This document shows positions 1 to 11,182 of a DNA stretch of 64,000 bases, in pieces (position 1 is the stretch's first letter; each line of letters opens with the position of its first letter). The position numbers and the translations under genes are program-made. Origin of the DNA: Cordylochernes scorpioides. Taxonomy: Eukaryota > Arthropoda > Arachnida > Pseudoscorpiones > Chernetidae. The stretch spans positions 114,952,680 through 115,016,679 of the forward strand of contig CP092863.1 in assembly GCA_030710605.1 (NCBI GenBank). The letters are read 5' to 3'. Under the pieces are notes generated by a model. It saw only the letters and a list, made by a program, of their open reading frames with translations, did not search any database and was not told the DNA's origin.

Positions 1-236
1 TAAGTGTACCACATGTCTACTACATGTGAAAAACAGTTCGACTTTGCACTTACAAATTTGTCATAGACCCGTTTGGTTACTTGCACTTGCTGGTGGGGTT
101 GGTCTTTTGCCAGAATCGATGGCCATTGGAGCATTTTCTTTTCAAATCAGAAAAAAAAGTGTCCAATGCGGGATTCAATCCCGGGTCGTAGCGGTAAAAA
201 AACCAACGGTTTAAACCATCCTTCCACCGACCCCGA
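1..236 (-). repeat. tRNA-derived SINE, family A, copy 1 (cut by window start)
   Basis: On the minus strand a tRNA-like head lies at about 168-236, with a B-box-like GGGATTGAATCCC, and is followed by a body running off the window start. The same head and body recur at 3998-4526, 47697-47988 and 50034-50341. The body holds a shared block (TGTAAGTGCAAAGT, then GTGCACTTACAG-type sequence) and other copies end in GGGATAAGC plus an A-run. This copy is diverged: the T-arm has lost the usual TTCGA. Family membership is seen directly; Pol III origin is inferred from the head. Confidence 0.75.
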
Positions 237-998
237 AATATTTTAGGTCGCAGTGGTACAGCCTACTCCACGCAGACGAGCGCCAACAAATAGTGGACAT
301 TGTGACTGCTGTGATAGATATGCATGGAGACATCTGAGGCTCTTCATTGGACACGATAACAACAACAAGCGACCTCCACGAATTTTGAAACTCCAACGAA
401 ATTTGACGAACAAGACAAGAACAAAAACACGCCTTTAAAGCGTCTCCACACAATTCTCCAGGAAACGTTCCTCGCATCAGAGAGAGAATACAGGCTACTA
501 ATCAAACTGTATGATTTTCTAGCCCAGACCTCGCATCAACTTTGCAACCTTCTATATACAAACATGGCCACATTCGTCGAATACATACATTTTCCCAACT
601 AACATCAAAAATATTTATTCACTCGCCTTTTTGTCTTATATTTCTTGCTTTCTAAAGATTTTTAATCCTTAAAATTTTCTAATATTCTCAGAAAAACTAC
701 TCGCCAATTATCATCCCAAGCTTCTTTTTTTCAAAGTGTTTTGATTAAACCTTCAATATCGCGATTGCATTGATAAAAGTTACCTTTTTTTACGGGTGTT
801 TATATACAGAAGTAAAAAGTAGCTAAACACAAAGAAACAGATACATTCCAAAGGCACAATAACATCGAAAAGGAAGAACGTAAATAATACATATTAAAAA
901 ACACGGTTGTAAAAAACACGATAAGTTATAATACAAAACCAATACCTATATTTTATTTCAGGGTTGACAATCAAAACATATTTTTGATTTCACTAAAC
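237..998. other. Non-coding AT-rich stretch
   Basis: No convincing gene. Short open frames here have no recognisable motif. A CAACAACAA run near 360 resembles one near 59350, so a retroposon tail is possible but unproven. Confidence 0.5.
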
Positions 999-1235
999 CA
1001 GGAGTTGGCAGACCTTTGAGTCGGAAGAGTCAAAAATTACAATTTACAAAATTTCGAAGTTTTTAAAGAGCCACAAATTATTTTCTTGTCAACAATATAA
1101 ATGGTGTTCGTATAAATAAATATTTTGGTGAAATAAAGTTGCGGTGAAAAGTGAGTACAAGTGGATGAGAGATAGAATCGGTGCTTAGTCCTCGTTAATA
1201 GATTCAGAACCATTTTTAAATGTTTTTTCTTTTAT

Positions 1236-1340
1236 ACACACACACACACAACACACACAAAAACCTTTATTAAGACACACAGGTCTTACAGAGGATTCTC
1301 CTTGGGTTTACAAGACGGAGAAACCTATGAAAGTGGGAAA
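1236..1340 (-). repeat. LINE 3' end with hairpin and (CA)n tail
   Basis: On the minus strand a hairpin (AAGAC / GTCTT, 1272-1287) is followed by TTAATAAAGG and a TG-type microsatellite. The same layout ends copies near 28070, 43013, 48057, 61906 and 63891. No coding part remains. Confidence 0.55.
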
Positions 1341-1373
1341 TATACAAAGGGGTAAAAATGGAGAAAGATTATA

Positions 1374-2682
1374 CTTAGTCTAGCCATAAATATTGTTACA
1401 AAACCAAATCAGTGATAAAAATTTTATTTGACCGCGTGAAGTATTCAAAATACAGTAGTTGTTATTTGAATATCTCGTGCATACGTGTTTAAAAAAAATC
1501 GGAATATATTTATTTTTTGATAATGGAATGGGTTGTTAAAGAAAACCTATAGCTGTAATAGCCATACACAAGGTAGGCCAAAGTCCTTCATCCATTTTTA
1601 AACTTTTACAAAATTTGAATATTACGCGTCAATTTATTTATCGAACCATTGAAAGGTACAACAAGGTTGGCACTATTAATGACCTTGAAAGATCTGGTCG
1701 ACCGCGCGTGCAACGAACGCAAGCAGCTATAAAAGTCATTCGCGAAAAAATTCGTCGAAATCTACGCCGCACACAAAAGATCTTAGCAAAGCAGATGAAT
1801 TTAGCTCCAATAATCGTTTCCAGAATAATCAACGAAGACCTTGGACTGAGAGCTTTCAATCGACGCACAGGTCATTTGATAACCCCTGCTCTTAGAGATA
1901 TTAGAAGGGTTAGATCAAAAATGTTGTTGGCGCGGCATGATGGTCGGTGGCATGAGAGAATCCTTTTCACAGACGAGAATTTTTTCACTGTCGAGGGAAA
2001 GATTAATCGTCAGAATGATAGGATATATGCTCGTAGCTCTCTGGAAGCTTCTTTGAAAGTCAGAAGACTTGAAAAGTCACCATCCTTCTTCTGTCATGGT
2101 TTGGTGGGGAGTTAGCTACCAAGGTGTAACACATCTCCACTTCTGTGCCAAAGGGGTAAAAAATACAGCTAAAAACTATAAATAAGACATTTTGGAACAA
2201 ATAGTAAAGCCTCTGAATACAAAAATGTTTAATGGAGAACATTGGATATTTCAACAAGATTCAGCTCCTGCTCACAAAGCTAAGTCAACTCAACAATGGT
2301 TGGAGACGAATGTTCCGGAGTTTATAAAGGCCAATGAATGGCCCTCTGGAGGCCCTGATTTAAACCCCCTTGATTACAGTTTGTGGGCATATTTAGAGGA
2401 GAAGGTGTGCTATAAAAGATATCATAATTTGGATCAATTGAAATCAGCATTGGTGAGAGCAATGAAAGAAATACCCTTAGAAAAGGTGCGTGCCGCCATA
2501 GATCAGTGGCCCGAACATTTGAGATCCTGTGTAAAAATAAGGGAGGACATTTTGAATGATTGTATATATTTAAAATCTATGTTCTATTGGCTAATAAAAT
2601 ATGTATTTATATTCCATTAGGTTTTGTTCTTAATCATTTAATTTTTAAAATTGTTTGTAACAGAATTTATGGCTAGACTGTG
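1374..2682 (+). mobile_element. Mariner-type DNA transposon, inactive
   Basis: Terminal inverted repeats of about 30 bp share AGTCTAGCCATAAAT and GTTACAAA at both ends. TA dinucleotides flank the element at 1372-1373 and 2683-2684. It sits inside the hAT element, so it is the younger of the two. Its single gene is broken. Confidence 0.85.
1545..2620 (+). pseudogene. Mariner-family transposase (broken)
   Basis: This would cut and paste the element by binding its terminal repeats through an N-terminal helix-turn-helix pair. The first part (to about 2115) shows HTH-like sequence (FIYRTIERYNKVGT, then RSGRPRV), then the first catalytic Asp in LFTDENFF. The second part (2192-2620) shows QQDSAPAHKA with the second Asp and GGPDLNPLDYSLW, where Asp replaces the Glu of Tc1. 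The frame changes near 2075-2090, a stop follows at 2183-2185, and no clean start codon precedes the first part. It is therefore inactive. Family assignment is firm; the subfamily is not. Confidence 0.85.
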
Positions 2683-3065
2683 TATACACATGGTAAATAT
2701 ATACAGATTATTATTTGAATGATCCTATGGAAAATAAGAATATGAATTTGGAAGAGAAAAAAAATTGAAAATATGGATGGAAGAAGTTGAGAGCGAAAAG
2801 AAAAAAACAGGTATTTACATATGGAACATACATATAATGGAACAAGTCAATTTAAGCTCTTCTGCTCACACAGCACAGGTGGACCATGGCTTTTTTCAAA
2901 AAATCTTTAAGAGATTTTCCAGGAAAATCCGAGTGTTCAGAGTTGTGTTTTTATTATAAAATAAATAATATTTACGTATGGAACTATATAAAGAGCCGCA
3001 GCTTCACATCCAAAGAGCTGTAATGTGGCTCGCGAGCCGCAGTTTGCCGACCCCCTGCTCTAAAC

Positions 3066-3374
3066 AATAGTTACAAAAAGGGTTCGCCAATGATGAGCCA
3101 AGCCCTCCAACTATTTTTTTCATTGTTTTTTTGTTCTTAGCCATCCTTGTTTATTAAATGTAAGGGATGATTGAAGTTAAAGAATGAGCCTGTTTACTGG
3201 AAAGTATGTTTTTTTTTATCGTTGCGGGTCAACGTGTGTCACTACCGATGGTGTTCCTGTAAGTGTTATCAGAGATCCAATAATCAGAATTCATTCACCA
3301 CCATTGGTTAAAAGAAAAGTTTTATTTTCAATATATGTAAATTATTAATACAAATCAATAACACGCCATCTATA
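3066..3374 (-). repeat. Fragment of interspersed family E plus AT-rich DNA
   Basis: At about 3075-3150 the minus strand reads GGAGGGCTTGGCTCATCATT followed by GGCGAACCC, a partial copy of the family seen at 3457, 3724, 28552, 57688 and 61990. The rest is AT-rich with no gene. Confidence 0.45.
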
Positions 3375-3881
3375 TAGAACGAATGATAACATTAAGACAC
3401 GAATGTTTATTTTCACAAATAAATCAAACTTCTTCTGTCCTTACAGCCATGAAAAAATATTGGGAGGGCTTGGCTCATCAGTGGTGAACCCTCCCAGCAT
3501 TTCCGCCAATACAATCTATCAAACCGCTTCTTTAATGCTCTAATTAATTTATGCCTAACTTGTCCTTATTGTTTGCGGAAGAGCATTGCTCGATGCAAAT
3601 ATTTAAATGTAATTCTACTGTCCTAAAAGCTTATGTCCATAGTTTTCTTAAATACCATTTCTGAGATTCTACCCTTTTCAGTGTAGCATATAAAAGCAGA
3701 ATGATCCAATTCAGTATTAGAGCTCTAAAGAAGCGGTCTGGTAGATTAAATTGGCGAAACCGCTGGGTGGGTTCACCACTGATGAACCAAGTCCTCCTAA
3801 TATTTTTTCATGGCTGTAAGGCCAGTATAAGTTTGATTTATTTATGAAAAGAAACATTCGCGTCTTAATTTCTTCGTTCTA
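3375..3881. repeat. Inverted repeat of family E (MITE-like or fold-back)
   Basis: Arms of about 165-172 bp (3375-3546 and 3717-3881) are imperfect reverse complements around a unique spacer of about 170 bp. Both contain the family E core (CTTGGCTCATCAGTGGTGAACC and its complement) and an outer TAGAACGAA / TTCGTTCTA. No target duplication could be fixed. It may be a MITE or two SINE-like copies head to head. Confidence 0.65.
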
Positions 3882-4123
3882 CATGTAAATTAAATTATTT
3901 TTTAGAGCCAGAGAGATATTTATAACCCATGTTCCTCAGGAAAAGAGCCATACAAATATCTATATCAAGCTAGAACATATTGAGTATCACTCCTATTCAA
4001 ACGTGGCTCTGGCACATTTGTAAGTGCAAAGTCAAGCTGCTTTTCACATGTGTATACATATGGTGCACTTACAGTAAAAGCAGTCGCCAACTTCTACCCA
4101 CCATGATTATCATGGCCTTTACC

Positions 4124-4493
4124 AGAGAGAGAGAGAAATATTTATAACCCAGGTTCCTGTAGCGCAGAACGCCAACTACCCGGGGAGTCCAGCTCACCAG
4201 TATGGACTAGTGTTGAACGCTTTTACTCGCGTCCTGTTTTGATTGCTGAGTTGAACCAGTTGACCAGAAATTTCCATGCTGAGGTTGAGTCTGGCCATAG
4301 ATGTAAGATTGAGGTGGGTCAGTCCAAGCAGGATAGCTGTTTGTATCCTATGTCTCAGGAATGCTGGACAGCTGAAGAGATGATGATCGACTGTCTGTGG
4401 CTCTTCTGAACAGGGGATGCAGGTAGGGTCTGTTTCGGGATGTACGCGTGTAATGTCTGCCAGTACATGGCCATGGCCCGTGAGGATGTTGCT
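4124..4493 (-). mobile_element. LINE fragment, 5'-truncated (family X), inside a SINE
   Basis: On the minus strand this ends in CCGGGTAGTTGGCG, a short UTR containing ACCTGGGTTATAAATA, and a (TC)n tail at 4124-4140. The same 3' end occurs at 58555-58611, and a fragment at about 3912-3945. The 5' end is truncated at the SINE junction. Orientation, truncation and tail are those of target-primed reverse transcription. Confidence 0.75.
4194..4490 (-). pseudogene. LINE ORF2 C-terminal fragment
   Basis: About 100 codons remain. Visible are LTGHGHVLADITRV, then a Cys/His cluster CIPCSEEPQTVDHHLFSCPAF (CX2C...H...C), a pattern common at the C-terminus of Jockey/I/R1-type LINE polyproteins after the RNase H or RT region. 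The reverse transcriptase itself is absent. The first codons of the open frame belong to the host SINE, not to the LINE. Confidence 0.7.
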
Positions 4494-4611
4494 TGTACCC
4501 CGTGTATTAGGGATAAGCAAAAAAAACTCCTAATCAAAACATTTTTACTTTTTTTATTATTATTATTATTTACAATTCATAGAGTGACATATAGCTGGCA
4601 ATAAATATGTA

Positions 4612-5062
4612 TGTAGTAAACCCGATGTGGAATGTGCTGGGCAGTCGTGGTAGTGGGTGCGTGATGGGATTCCCGCACTGGGACAGCAAGAGACAGAGGC
4701 AGGTCTAGATGGTAACTCCAAGAAGGTAGAGGTAGACCACGGACGAAGACTGTCGCGGATGCCCTAGCGCCGACCGTCTAACGGCGTCGCTCTGAAAACA
4801 ACTACTCAACTTCCTTTGTCTAATTTCTGGGCCTTTTATATTGGACGCTCGCATAAGGTGGAGCGTCCTGATTGGCTCCTATAATCACGTCACTTTCTGG
4901 CGCCAGGTTGTTTTCGTCTGGCCTTTGTCGTCTGGTTTACCTCCACCTTCTTTGTTTTATTGTCACTTCCATTGTTCGATACATATTTTAATATATAGAT
5001 ATGGGGTTATATAATAAATATCAGAAGAAGGTTGTGAACTATCTAACTCAAAATATACTACA
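4612..5062 (-). repeat. Gypsy B 3' LTR
   Basis: 451 bp, bounded by TG...CA in the plus reading, and nearly identical to 19074-19522. The plus-strand bases just inside it (complement of CCGGGGGCACATTC) are a polypurine-tract candidate, matching CCGGGGCCATC in Gypsy C and ACGGGGGCCATA in element D. Confidence 0.92.
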
Positions 5063-7520
5063 GAATGTGCCCCCGGTGATGAAGGTTTGGTTGGGGGAAT
5101 GACATGTAATGAATGATAACCTAACAAACCTATTATAAAAAAAATAATAAAAGAAATAATTTGTATACAAATTAGTTAAAATTATTATAAAGTTACAAGT
5201 TAAAAAGAGAAAGATGTTGTAATGGTGGTGTATCAATGAGAGAAAAAAAATCAAGGTTATAAAAATAAAAACGCACAAAATGAAAGATAAAAGATTAAGA
5301 GAAAGTATATAATACAACATGGTAAATATGGTAAAATGAATCGTACAAGGAAAATAATATCTTATTGCATAAAAGATGATAGGAAAAATTGAAGTTAGTT
5401 TATTGACTGAACATATAATGTGACGCTAAGGTTGAAAAAGGGGAAAGGGGGTATCTGAGCATGTTTCTGCAAAGTAGTATCCCAAGCATTCTGCAATGCA
5501 ATGCGAACTTGTTTAAGTGAGGCATTGTTTTCATTAACAGAAGGCCTAAGATATTCCGTCTGCATCATTAGCTCAGACAGTGAAAAGAGGCGGGAAGATT
5601 GATGGAGGTAAAAGGGAGAGGTAGAGGTAAGAGGGATTCCTGTTGTCCATAATGATTGTGCCCGGTTGAATTATGAGAAAAAAATGAAAAGTTGAAAAAA
5701 TGGTGAATTGATATGATGAGTCGGGCGATGAGAAAAAAAATATATATATCGCGCTGGATATCCTGAACTCATTATGGGGAATGGGTATAACGAGGAAGGA
5801 TTGTTCCAGTCGGATTAATCAATGAAAAAAAAACAAAAATGTTCGGCGAACTGGAATCCCTTGGAAGGTAGTTGGAGGTTTGAAGGATGTGGAAAAGGAG
5901 AGGTGGGTGTAAGAGATTCATTGCTATCAATTTTGATTGTGTCCGGCTTGTGTGGTGAAAAGAAAAAGTTGAAAAATGAAAAAAATGATGAGCCGGACGA
6001 TGAGAGGAAAAAAAATAAAAATCTAACAGGGTCTCCTGAGCTCACTGTGGGGAAATGTACAGCGAGGAAGGGTCTTCTAGTTAGTTTAATCAATAAAAAA
6101 AAAGAAAATGGCTGACGAACAATAATCTCTTGATGGATGTAAAAAGTTGGGAGGAAAGGTTCATGGGATAGAGTTAAGAGGTTGTAAGGGAATCGTCAAA
6201 AATAACATTTTGAAAATCTATTAAGAAAAATAAAATGATAAATGTTTTATCTGTTTAAGAAATATTATAAATATTGTTAGGTGTAGGTTTTTAAAATGGT
6301 GCCTAAAATAGTTGAAGTTGTTAAATTCTAAGTCTAAACATGATGAGAAAAAGAAAAAAAAATTATATTAAAGGTAATAATATATAAAGGGTTGATTGGT
6401 AGTTTAAGACATTAATAAACAAAATGATATTATCGATTAATAGTGAAATGTTTTATCTACATCTGTAAGTTAAAAAACAAAGTCCAACACCACAAAACTA
6501 GGTAAGCTGTAAGTCTATTTACAATATATGAGAGAAAAAGTTAAAAGAAAACAAAAATATTCGTTCTTGAAAAAAGGGAACATATTTACACACAATGTAG
6601 GTGCAAGATTATTGATGTCTTGCTAGTTTGGCCTACGGGGAGGCAATGTGGCCCTATGTCGCTTTGGTCCAGTCTGAGAAGTTGGTCTTTGCCAGATCTT
6701 CCCGATTATATTATGTGAGACCAGACGGGGAGCGATCTTGATCCCTAAAATGATGTCATTGTAGTGGAAGATGGGACTTTTTAGGTACATGTAGTATGTA
6801 GTGCATGTTTTAGGCGCTAAAAAGATTGCAGAGCGTTTTATGCAGTTGGTCTGCAAAATTTTTAGGTGAGCCTACCCAAACGCCGGCTTGTTACCTTTGG
6901 GAAACATCATTTAAAATATTAACTTAACAGATCTTTTCTCCATGTAACATTGCGTTACATATGGAGAAATGAGAGGCGACAAAAAGAAAAAGAAAAGTTA
7001 GCCTTTTTTATTCCTAACGAGGGAGCCGGTAATGTCGTGTATGTTCGTATTAAGCGTACCCAAAAGCCATATAATTGAATGATTGATAGGCAAGAGTGTT
7101 GAAGATTGGAATATTGTCGTGGCGATGGGAATTAAAATTGATGTGAACAATCTAGAAAAGTGCGAGATAAAAATGTATGTTTTAACAGGTAGGCAGGCAG
7201 GCAGGCGCCAAAGTGGCGCGAGAAAGCCGAGCTCGTGCAGCCTTGTGTAAGCAAAACCGAACACCGTGGTGGCGGGCGTTGTGTTTTGTTAGGACGGTAA
7301 TAGGATAACTATTTATGTAACATGGATTGTTTGCCACTCAGTGGCATCTGTGTACCAAATGTTCTTCTAATCGAGTTAATATTGCGAATACTTTTATCAA
7401 TAGATCAGGATATATGAGGGAGGGTCGGTGCTTAAGTAATTCAGAATTAAGGGGTTGGTGTAGAGGCATATAAAGAGAATAGGTTTTGTGAGACTTTCAG
7501 GACCTATATTTTCGCTAATT
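5063..7520 (-). other. Gypsy B long non-coding 3' region
   Basis: About 2.4 kb between the pol stop and the 3' LTR holds no recognised gene. The sense (minus) strand is strongly pyrimidine-rich. A tandem duplication of about 270 bp covers roughly 5570-6115 (GATGAGTCGGGCGATGAG near 5717 matches GATGAGCCGGACGATGAG near 5986). A GGCA repeat lies near 7192. Gypsy C has a comparable pyrimidine-rich 1.9-kb region. An old env or accessory gene is possible, but no signal peptide, cleavage site or membrane anchor is convincing. Confidence 0.6.
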
Positions 7521-7650
7521 TTATGAGAATAGTTGGGGGGACAAATGATTAAATGGTTCGGAAAATCGATGAGCTATACTTTTTTCTATTGGACTAAACA
7601 AGTTGGGGTCTAGATGTCGGAAAGGATCTATTATTCTATTTATTTTTAGG
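7521..7650 (-). pseudogene. Gypsy B pol C-terminus, cut off by nested insertions
   Basis: On the minus strand an open stretch ending with TAA at 7521-7523 encodes FNHLSPQLFS, which aligns with FGHLCPTIFD near the end of Gypsy C pol. In the unbroken element it would directly follow the pol segment ending near 14880. It shows where pol resumes after the Helitron and Gypsy A. Confidence 0.65.
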
Positions 7651-7668
7651 GGTTCTATATATATATAT

Positions 7669-7910
7669 TGTAGCGTAGAAATCAAGCCTTGAAATATCCT
7701 AAGATGTAAAAGTATTTATTGATGACGTCACGGCGACAAGTCGGCAATTATTAACAAGTCAGCAAAAACTATTTACAGCTAGAGAATCTTGAGCAAGCAA
7801 GCAAAGAGATATTTTGATAATTATTTTACATAAAAGATTAATATATATTTATATAATCTGTTGAATAGTTTCATTGAATAATTTAATTAATAAATTATTT
7901 CTTCGTCACA
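7669..7910 (-). repeat. Gypsy A 3' LTR
   Basis: 242 bp, starting TGTAGCGTAG and ending TTCGTCACA in the plus reading. Just inside it, at 7928-7946, an 8-bp stem hairpin (GAGCATCG / CGATGCTC) lies next to the polypurine tract. Confidence 0.95.
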
Positions 7911-7956
7911 TAGCCTCCTCCTATAAAGAGCATCGACCCGATGCTCAGAAGGAGAC

Positions 7957-8898
7957 TTACATCCTCAGTCTCAAGGCTCGAGAACGGGTGATAGGGCCTG
8001 AGATCTCTACGCAAGTCTGTGGTTGTTGTGTTCGTTCAGTGGGGATGTCTTCTTCCTGGAAGTTTGTCGAGTCATCTTCTGGGTCCTCTTCTAGGTGGTC
8101 CTCCTGGTCCTCTGGGTTTAAATATGGTTTCATCCTACAAATGTGAACTAAATCTTTTGTTTTACGACGACCTTGCTGGTTTCCGAATGTTTCAACTTCA
8201 TAGGTCACATCAGATATTTTTCGGGTTACTTTGTATGGGCCGAAGTAACGTCTCATTAGTTTCTCCGAATATCCCACTTTACGCACAGGGATAAAGATCC
8301 ATACAAGATCTCCAGGCTGATAAATTATATTTCTGTGATGGGCGTCATAGCGTTGTTTATTGCTATCTTGAGATCTCATGGAGTGGATACGTGCCAGTTT
8401 TCGTGCTTCTTCGGCTCTTGCCCCTAGAGTTTGGATGAAATCGTCGTCTTCTGGCAATAACTTGGGGAATAACACGTCCAGTGGAGTCTCGGCTTCACGC
8501 CCGTGTACAAGGAAAAATGGGGTGAACCCAGTTGACTCTTGTTTTGCTGTGTTGTATGCAAATGTAACGAATGGAAGAATCCTGTCCCAATCTTTCTGGT
8601 TGACATCTACATACATGGACAGCATGTCTGCTATGGTCTTATTCAACCTCTCCGTGAGGCCGTTTGTCTGGGGGTGATAGGCGGTCGTCTTCCGATGGGT
8701 TATTCTGCACTGGTTGTTCAGATCACTTATCATTGAAGATGTGAAGTTCCTTCCTCTATCCGTGATTAATTCCCTCGGCGCGCCGTGCTTTAAGATGACA
8801 TCTTCAATGAAGAATTTGGCAACTTCCATGGATTCACTTGTGGGTAGGGCTTTAGTTATCGCATATTTCGTTAGGTAGTCCGTACATAAATAATCCAA
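7957..8898 (-). pseudogene. Gypsy A integrase, catalytic core and C-terminal part
   Basis: This is the 3' part of pol, about 310 codons, in a different frame from the upstream part. It shows the second and third catalytic residues of the DDE integrase (ITDRGRNFTS and TNGLTERLNKT), then a chromatin/LTR-binding C-terminal region with DLVWIFIPVRKVG and FGPYKV, and an acidic tail rich in Glu, Asp and Gln ending SRALRLRM. It overlaps the upstream frame by 28 bases; the single frame change lies within 8871-8898. A functional integrase would join viral DNA ends to the chromosome. A programmed shift is unlikely this far into integrase. Confidence 0.9.
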
Positions 8899-11180
8899 CG
8901 GTTGCCACCTTCTGATGTTGGAAATCTCCCCAGGAGATCCATTCCTACCTTTTCAAAAGCAACTTCAGGAACAGGTATTGGCTGTAAGTGCCCTGAGGGG
9001 AGTTGGGGCTGATGTTTACGCCTCTGACAATCTGAACAGTGTGCCACATACTTTCTAACCGTTCTATACATTCCGGGCCAGTAATACTTTTTTCTTATTC
9101 GGTCATAGGTTTTAGTAAATCCGAGGTGACCAGCAGTGGGTGAATCATGGAAATTTTTCAGTAATTCCTGCCTTAAATGGCGTGGAACCACCAAAAGCCA
9201 TGGTTTCCCCATTGGATCATAATTTTTTCTGTAGAGCGTGTTATCGATTTTTACAAAGGTATTATTAGGAGTACTTTGTAATTGGTCAGCAATTTTTCTA
9301 AGAGCTTGATCATTCATCTGCTCTTCGCTAAAGTTCTGCAAAGTCACTATGCTTGGAATATCTTCCTCCATATCTTCACTGTATTCTAATGGACTTCTTG
9401 ATAAGCAGTCTGCGTCCTGATGTTTCCTTCCGCTCTTATACACGACAGTGACGTCAAACTCTTGCAGCCGAAGTGCCCATCTTGCTAACCTCCCACATGG
9501 GTCTTTGAGGTTGGTCAGCCAGCACAAAGAGTGGTGGTCTGTAACAATAGTGAACGGCTGTCCAAAGACATATGGTCGGAATTTATTGATAGCCCAAATG
9601 ATGGCAAGGCATTCCCTTTCTGTGGTTGAATAATTTTTTTCTTCCTTATTTAAGGTTCTGGATGCATAAGCAATGGCTCTTTCCTTTCCCTTTTGTATCT
9701 GCACTAATACTGCTCCTATTCCGTAGTTGCTTGCGTCAGTGTGTATTTCGGTTGGGGATGAGTAATCAAAATGTCCAAGAGCGGGTTCGGAAATTAACGC
9801 TGACTTGAGAGCTTCAAATGCATTTTGCTCTTCCTGGTTCCAATTAAATGCTGAGTCTTTCTTCAAAAGGTCATTCAAGGGTTGGGCTACGTGGGCATAA
9901 TTGGGTATGAAGCGGCGGTAGTAGGATGAAAGGCCAAGAAAACTTCTAACTTCCTTCAATGACCTTGGCGTAGCGAAGTCGCGGACTGCTCGAATCTTTT
10001 CTTGGTCGGGACGAATTCCATTTTCACTCACCTCATGTCCAAGAACCGTGATAGTTTTTGCACCAAACTTGCATTTCTTGGAATTGAGACATAATCCGGC
10101 TTTCTTAAGGCAATTTAATACAAGTTGAAGGCGTCTTAGATGTTCTTCAAAGCCATCTGAAAAAACGATGATGTCATCGAGGTAACACAAGCAAATAGTC
10201 CACTTAAGACCCTTCAGAAGATTATCGATCATTCGTTCGAAGGTAGCTGGAGCATTACATAACCCAAATGGCATTACTTTGAACTCGTACAGTCCATCTG
10301 GAGTTATAAATGCTGTCTTCTCACGGTCCGATTCTTCTACGTCGATTTGCCAGTACCCTGATTGGAGGTCCATGGAAGAATAAAATCTAGCTCCCCGTAA
10401 GCAGTCTAAAGTGTCGTCGATCCTTGGGAGAGGGTAGACATCCTTTTTTGTTATTTTGTTAAGGCGGCGGTAATCGACGCAGAATCTCCAGCTTCCATCC
10501 TTTTTTCTTATCAATACTACAGGTGAGGCCCACGGACTTTCAGAGGGCTGAATGATGTCAAGTTTTTCCATCTTGTTTACCTCATCCTGAATAATTTGGC
10601 GTTCTCTTGGTGCAACTCGGTAAGGTCTTTGTTTGGTCGGTAGGTGGTCTCCAGTGTTAATTCGGTGTTTAACATTGACGTCCTTGAATTGTTTTCTTTT
10701 ATTAAATTCGAAAATATCTGTATAGTTTTTTAACAAATTTCTTAATTTTTCTTTTTGAGATTCATCAAGCGAATCATCTATAAAAAATTCCGAGGTTTTT
10801 GGGTCTTCAGAATGTTCCGCCTCTGATAACTTCAAAAAGTCCCAACCAAGAATAACTTCGTGACTACAGTCTTCCATAACGACAAATTCAAAGCTTTCCT
10901 GTAGTCCATTCAAGTCCAGTTTCAGTGTGCAGCGTCCTTTTGGTCTTACAATTTTACCGTTGGCTACTCGTAATGTGACGTCAGTTTCGGCAAACATTAT
11001 TTTTTTTAGTTTGAGTCTGAACCTCTCAGAAATGACAGAATATGAGGCTCCTGAGTCGACGAGGGCACGCGTCATTTTTCCTTCTATTTTAATGTCTATG
11101 TAATTTTCTTTTAATTCTAATGTAGTCGATAAGGGAGGATTTATAAATTTTGCGGCCTTACCTCCAAAATAGGACGCATC
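8871..11180 (-). pseudogene. Gypsy A pol: protease, RT, RNase H, integrase N-terminus
   Basis: From the first ATG (11075) protease DSGAS is at residues 7-11; the frame is open upstream to about 11180 (FINPPLSTTLELKENY), overlapping the end of gag in the -1 frame, so expression by ribosomal frameshifting is likely. Reverse transcriptase follows with FCVDYRRLN near 198-206 and catalytic YLDD at 298-301. RNase H begins near HTDASNYGIG (about 445). The integrase zinc domain (HLGFTKTYDR...CSDC) and MDLLGRF with the first catalytic Asp close the frame. The frame ends early at 8871 through a frame break and continues in the next entry toward 7957. All catalytic motifs up to the break are intact. Confidence 0.93.
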
Positions 11181-11182
11181 TT

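Larger units (their letters stand above)
999..3057. mobile_element. Non-autonomous hAT-type element, split by a mariner
   Basis: The left end is CAGGAGTTGGCAGACC and the right end, read inward, is CAGGGGGTCGGCAAACTGC, so the termini are imperfect inverted repeats beginning CAG. Flanks are CACTAAAC (991-998) and CTCTAAAC (3058-3065), an 8-bp duplication with one mismatch, as hAT elements make. The right end carries a GGCTCGCGAGCC palindrome. A mariner (1374-2682) and a LINE 3' end (about 1236-1340) lie inside. No hAT transposase is recognisable; the frame at 2765-2959 is lysine-rich and unassigned. Confidence 0.7.
3998..4526 (+). repeat. SINE family A, copy 2, split by a LINE fragment
   Basis: The body runs 3998-4123 (GGCTCTGGCACATTTG to ATCATGGCCTTTACC) and resumes at 4494 (GTACCCCGTGTATTAGGG) to the GGATAAGC plus A-run end at 4526. 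In the unbroken copy at 47697-47988 these parts are contiguous. TACC at both junctions looks like a short target duplication. The tRNA-like head is missing. Confidence 0.75.

Noticed and set aside
168-236. Functional tRNA gene on the minus strand
   Set aside because: T-arm TTCGA is mutated and the anticodon arm does not fold; it is a SINE head.
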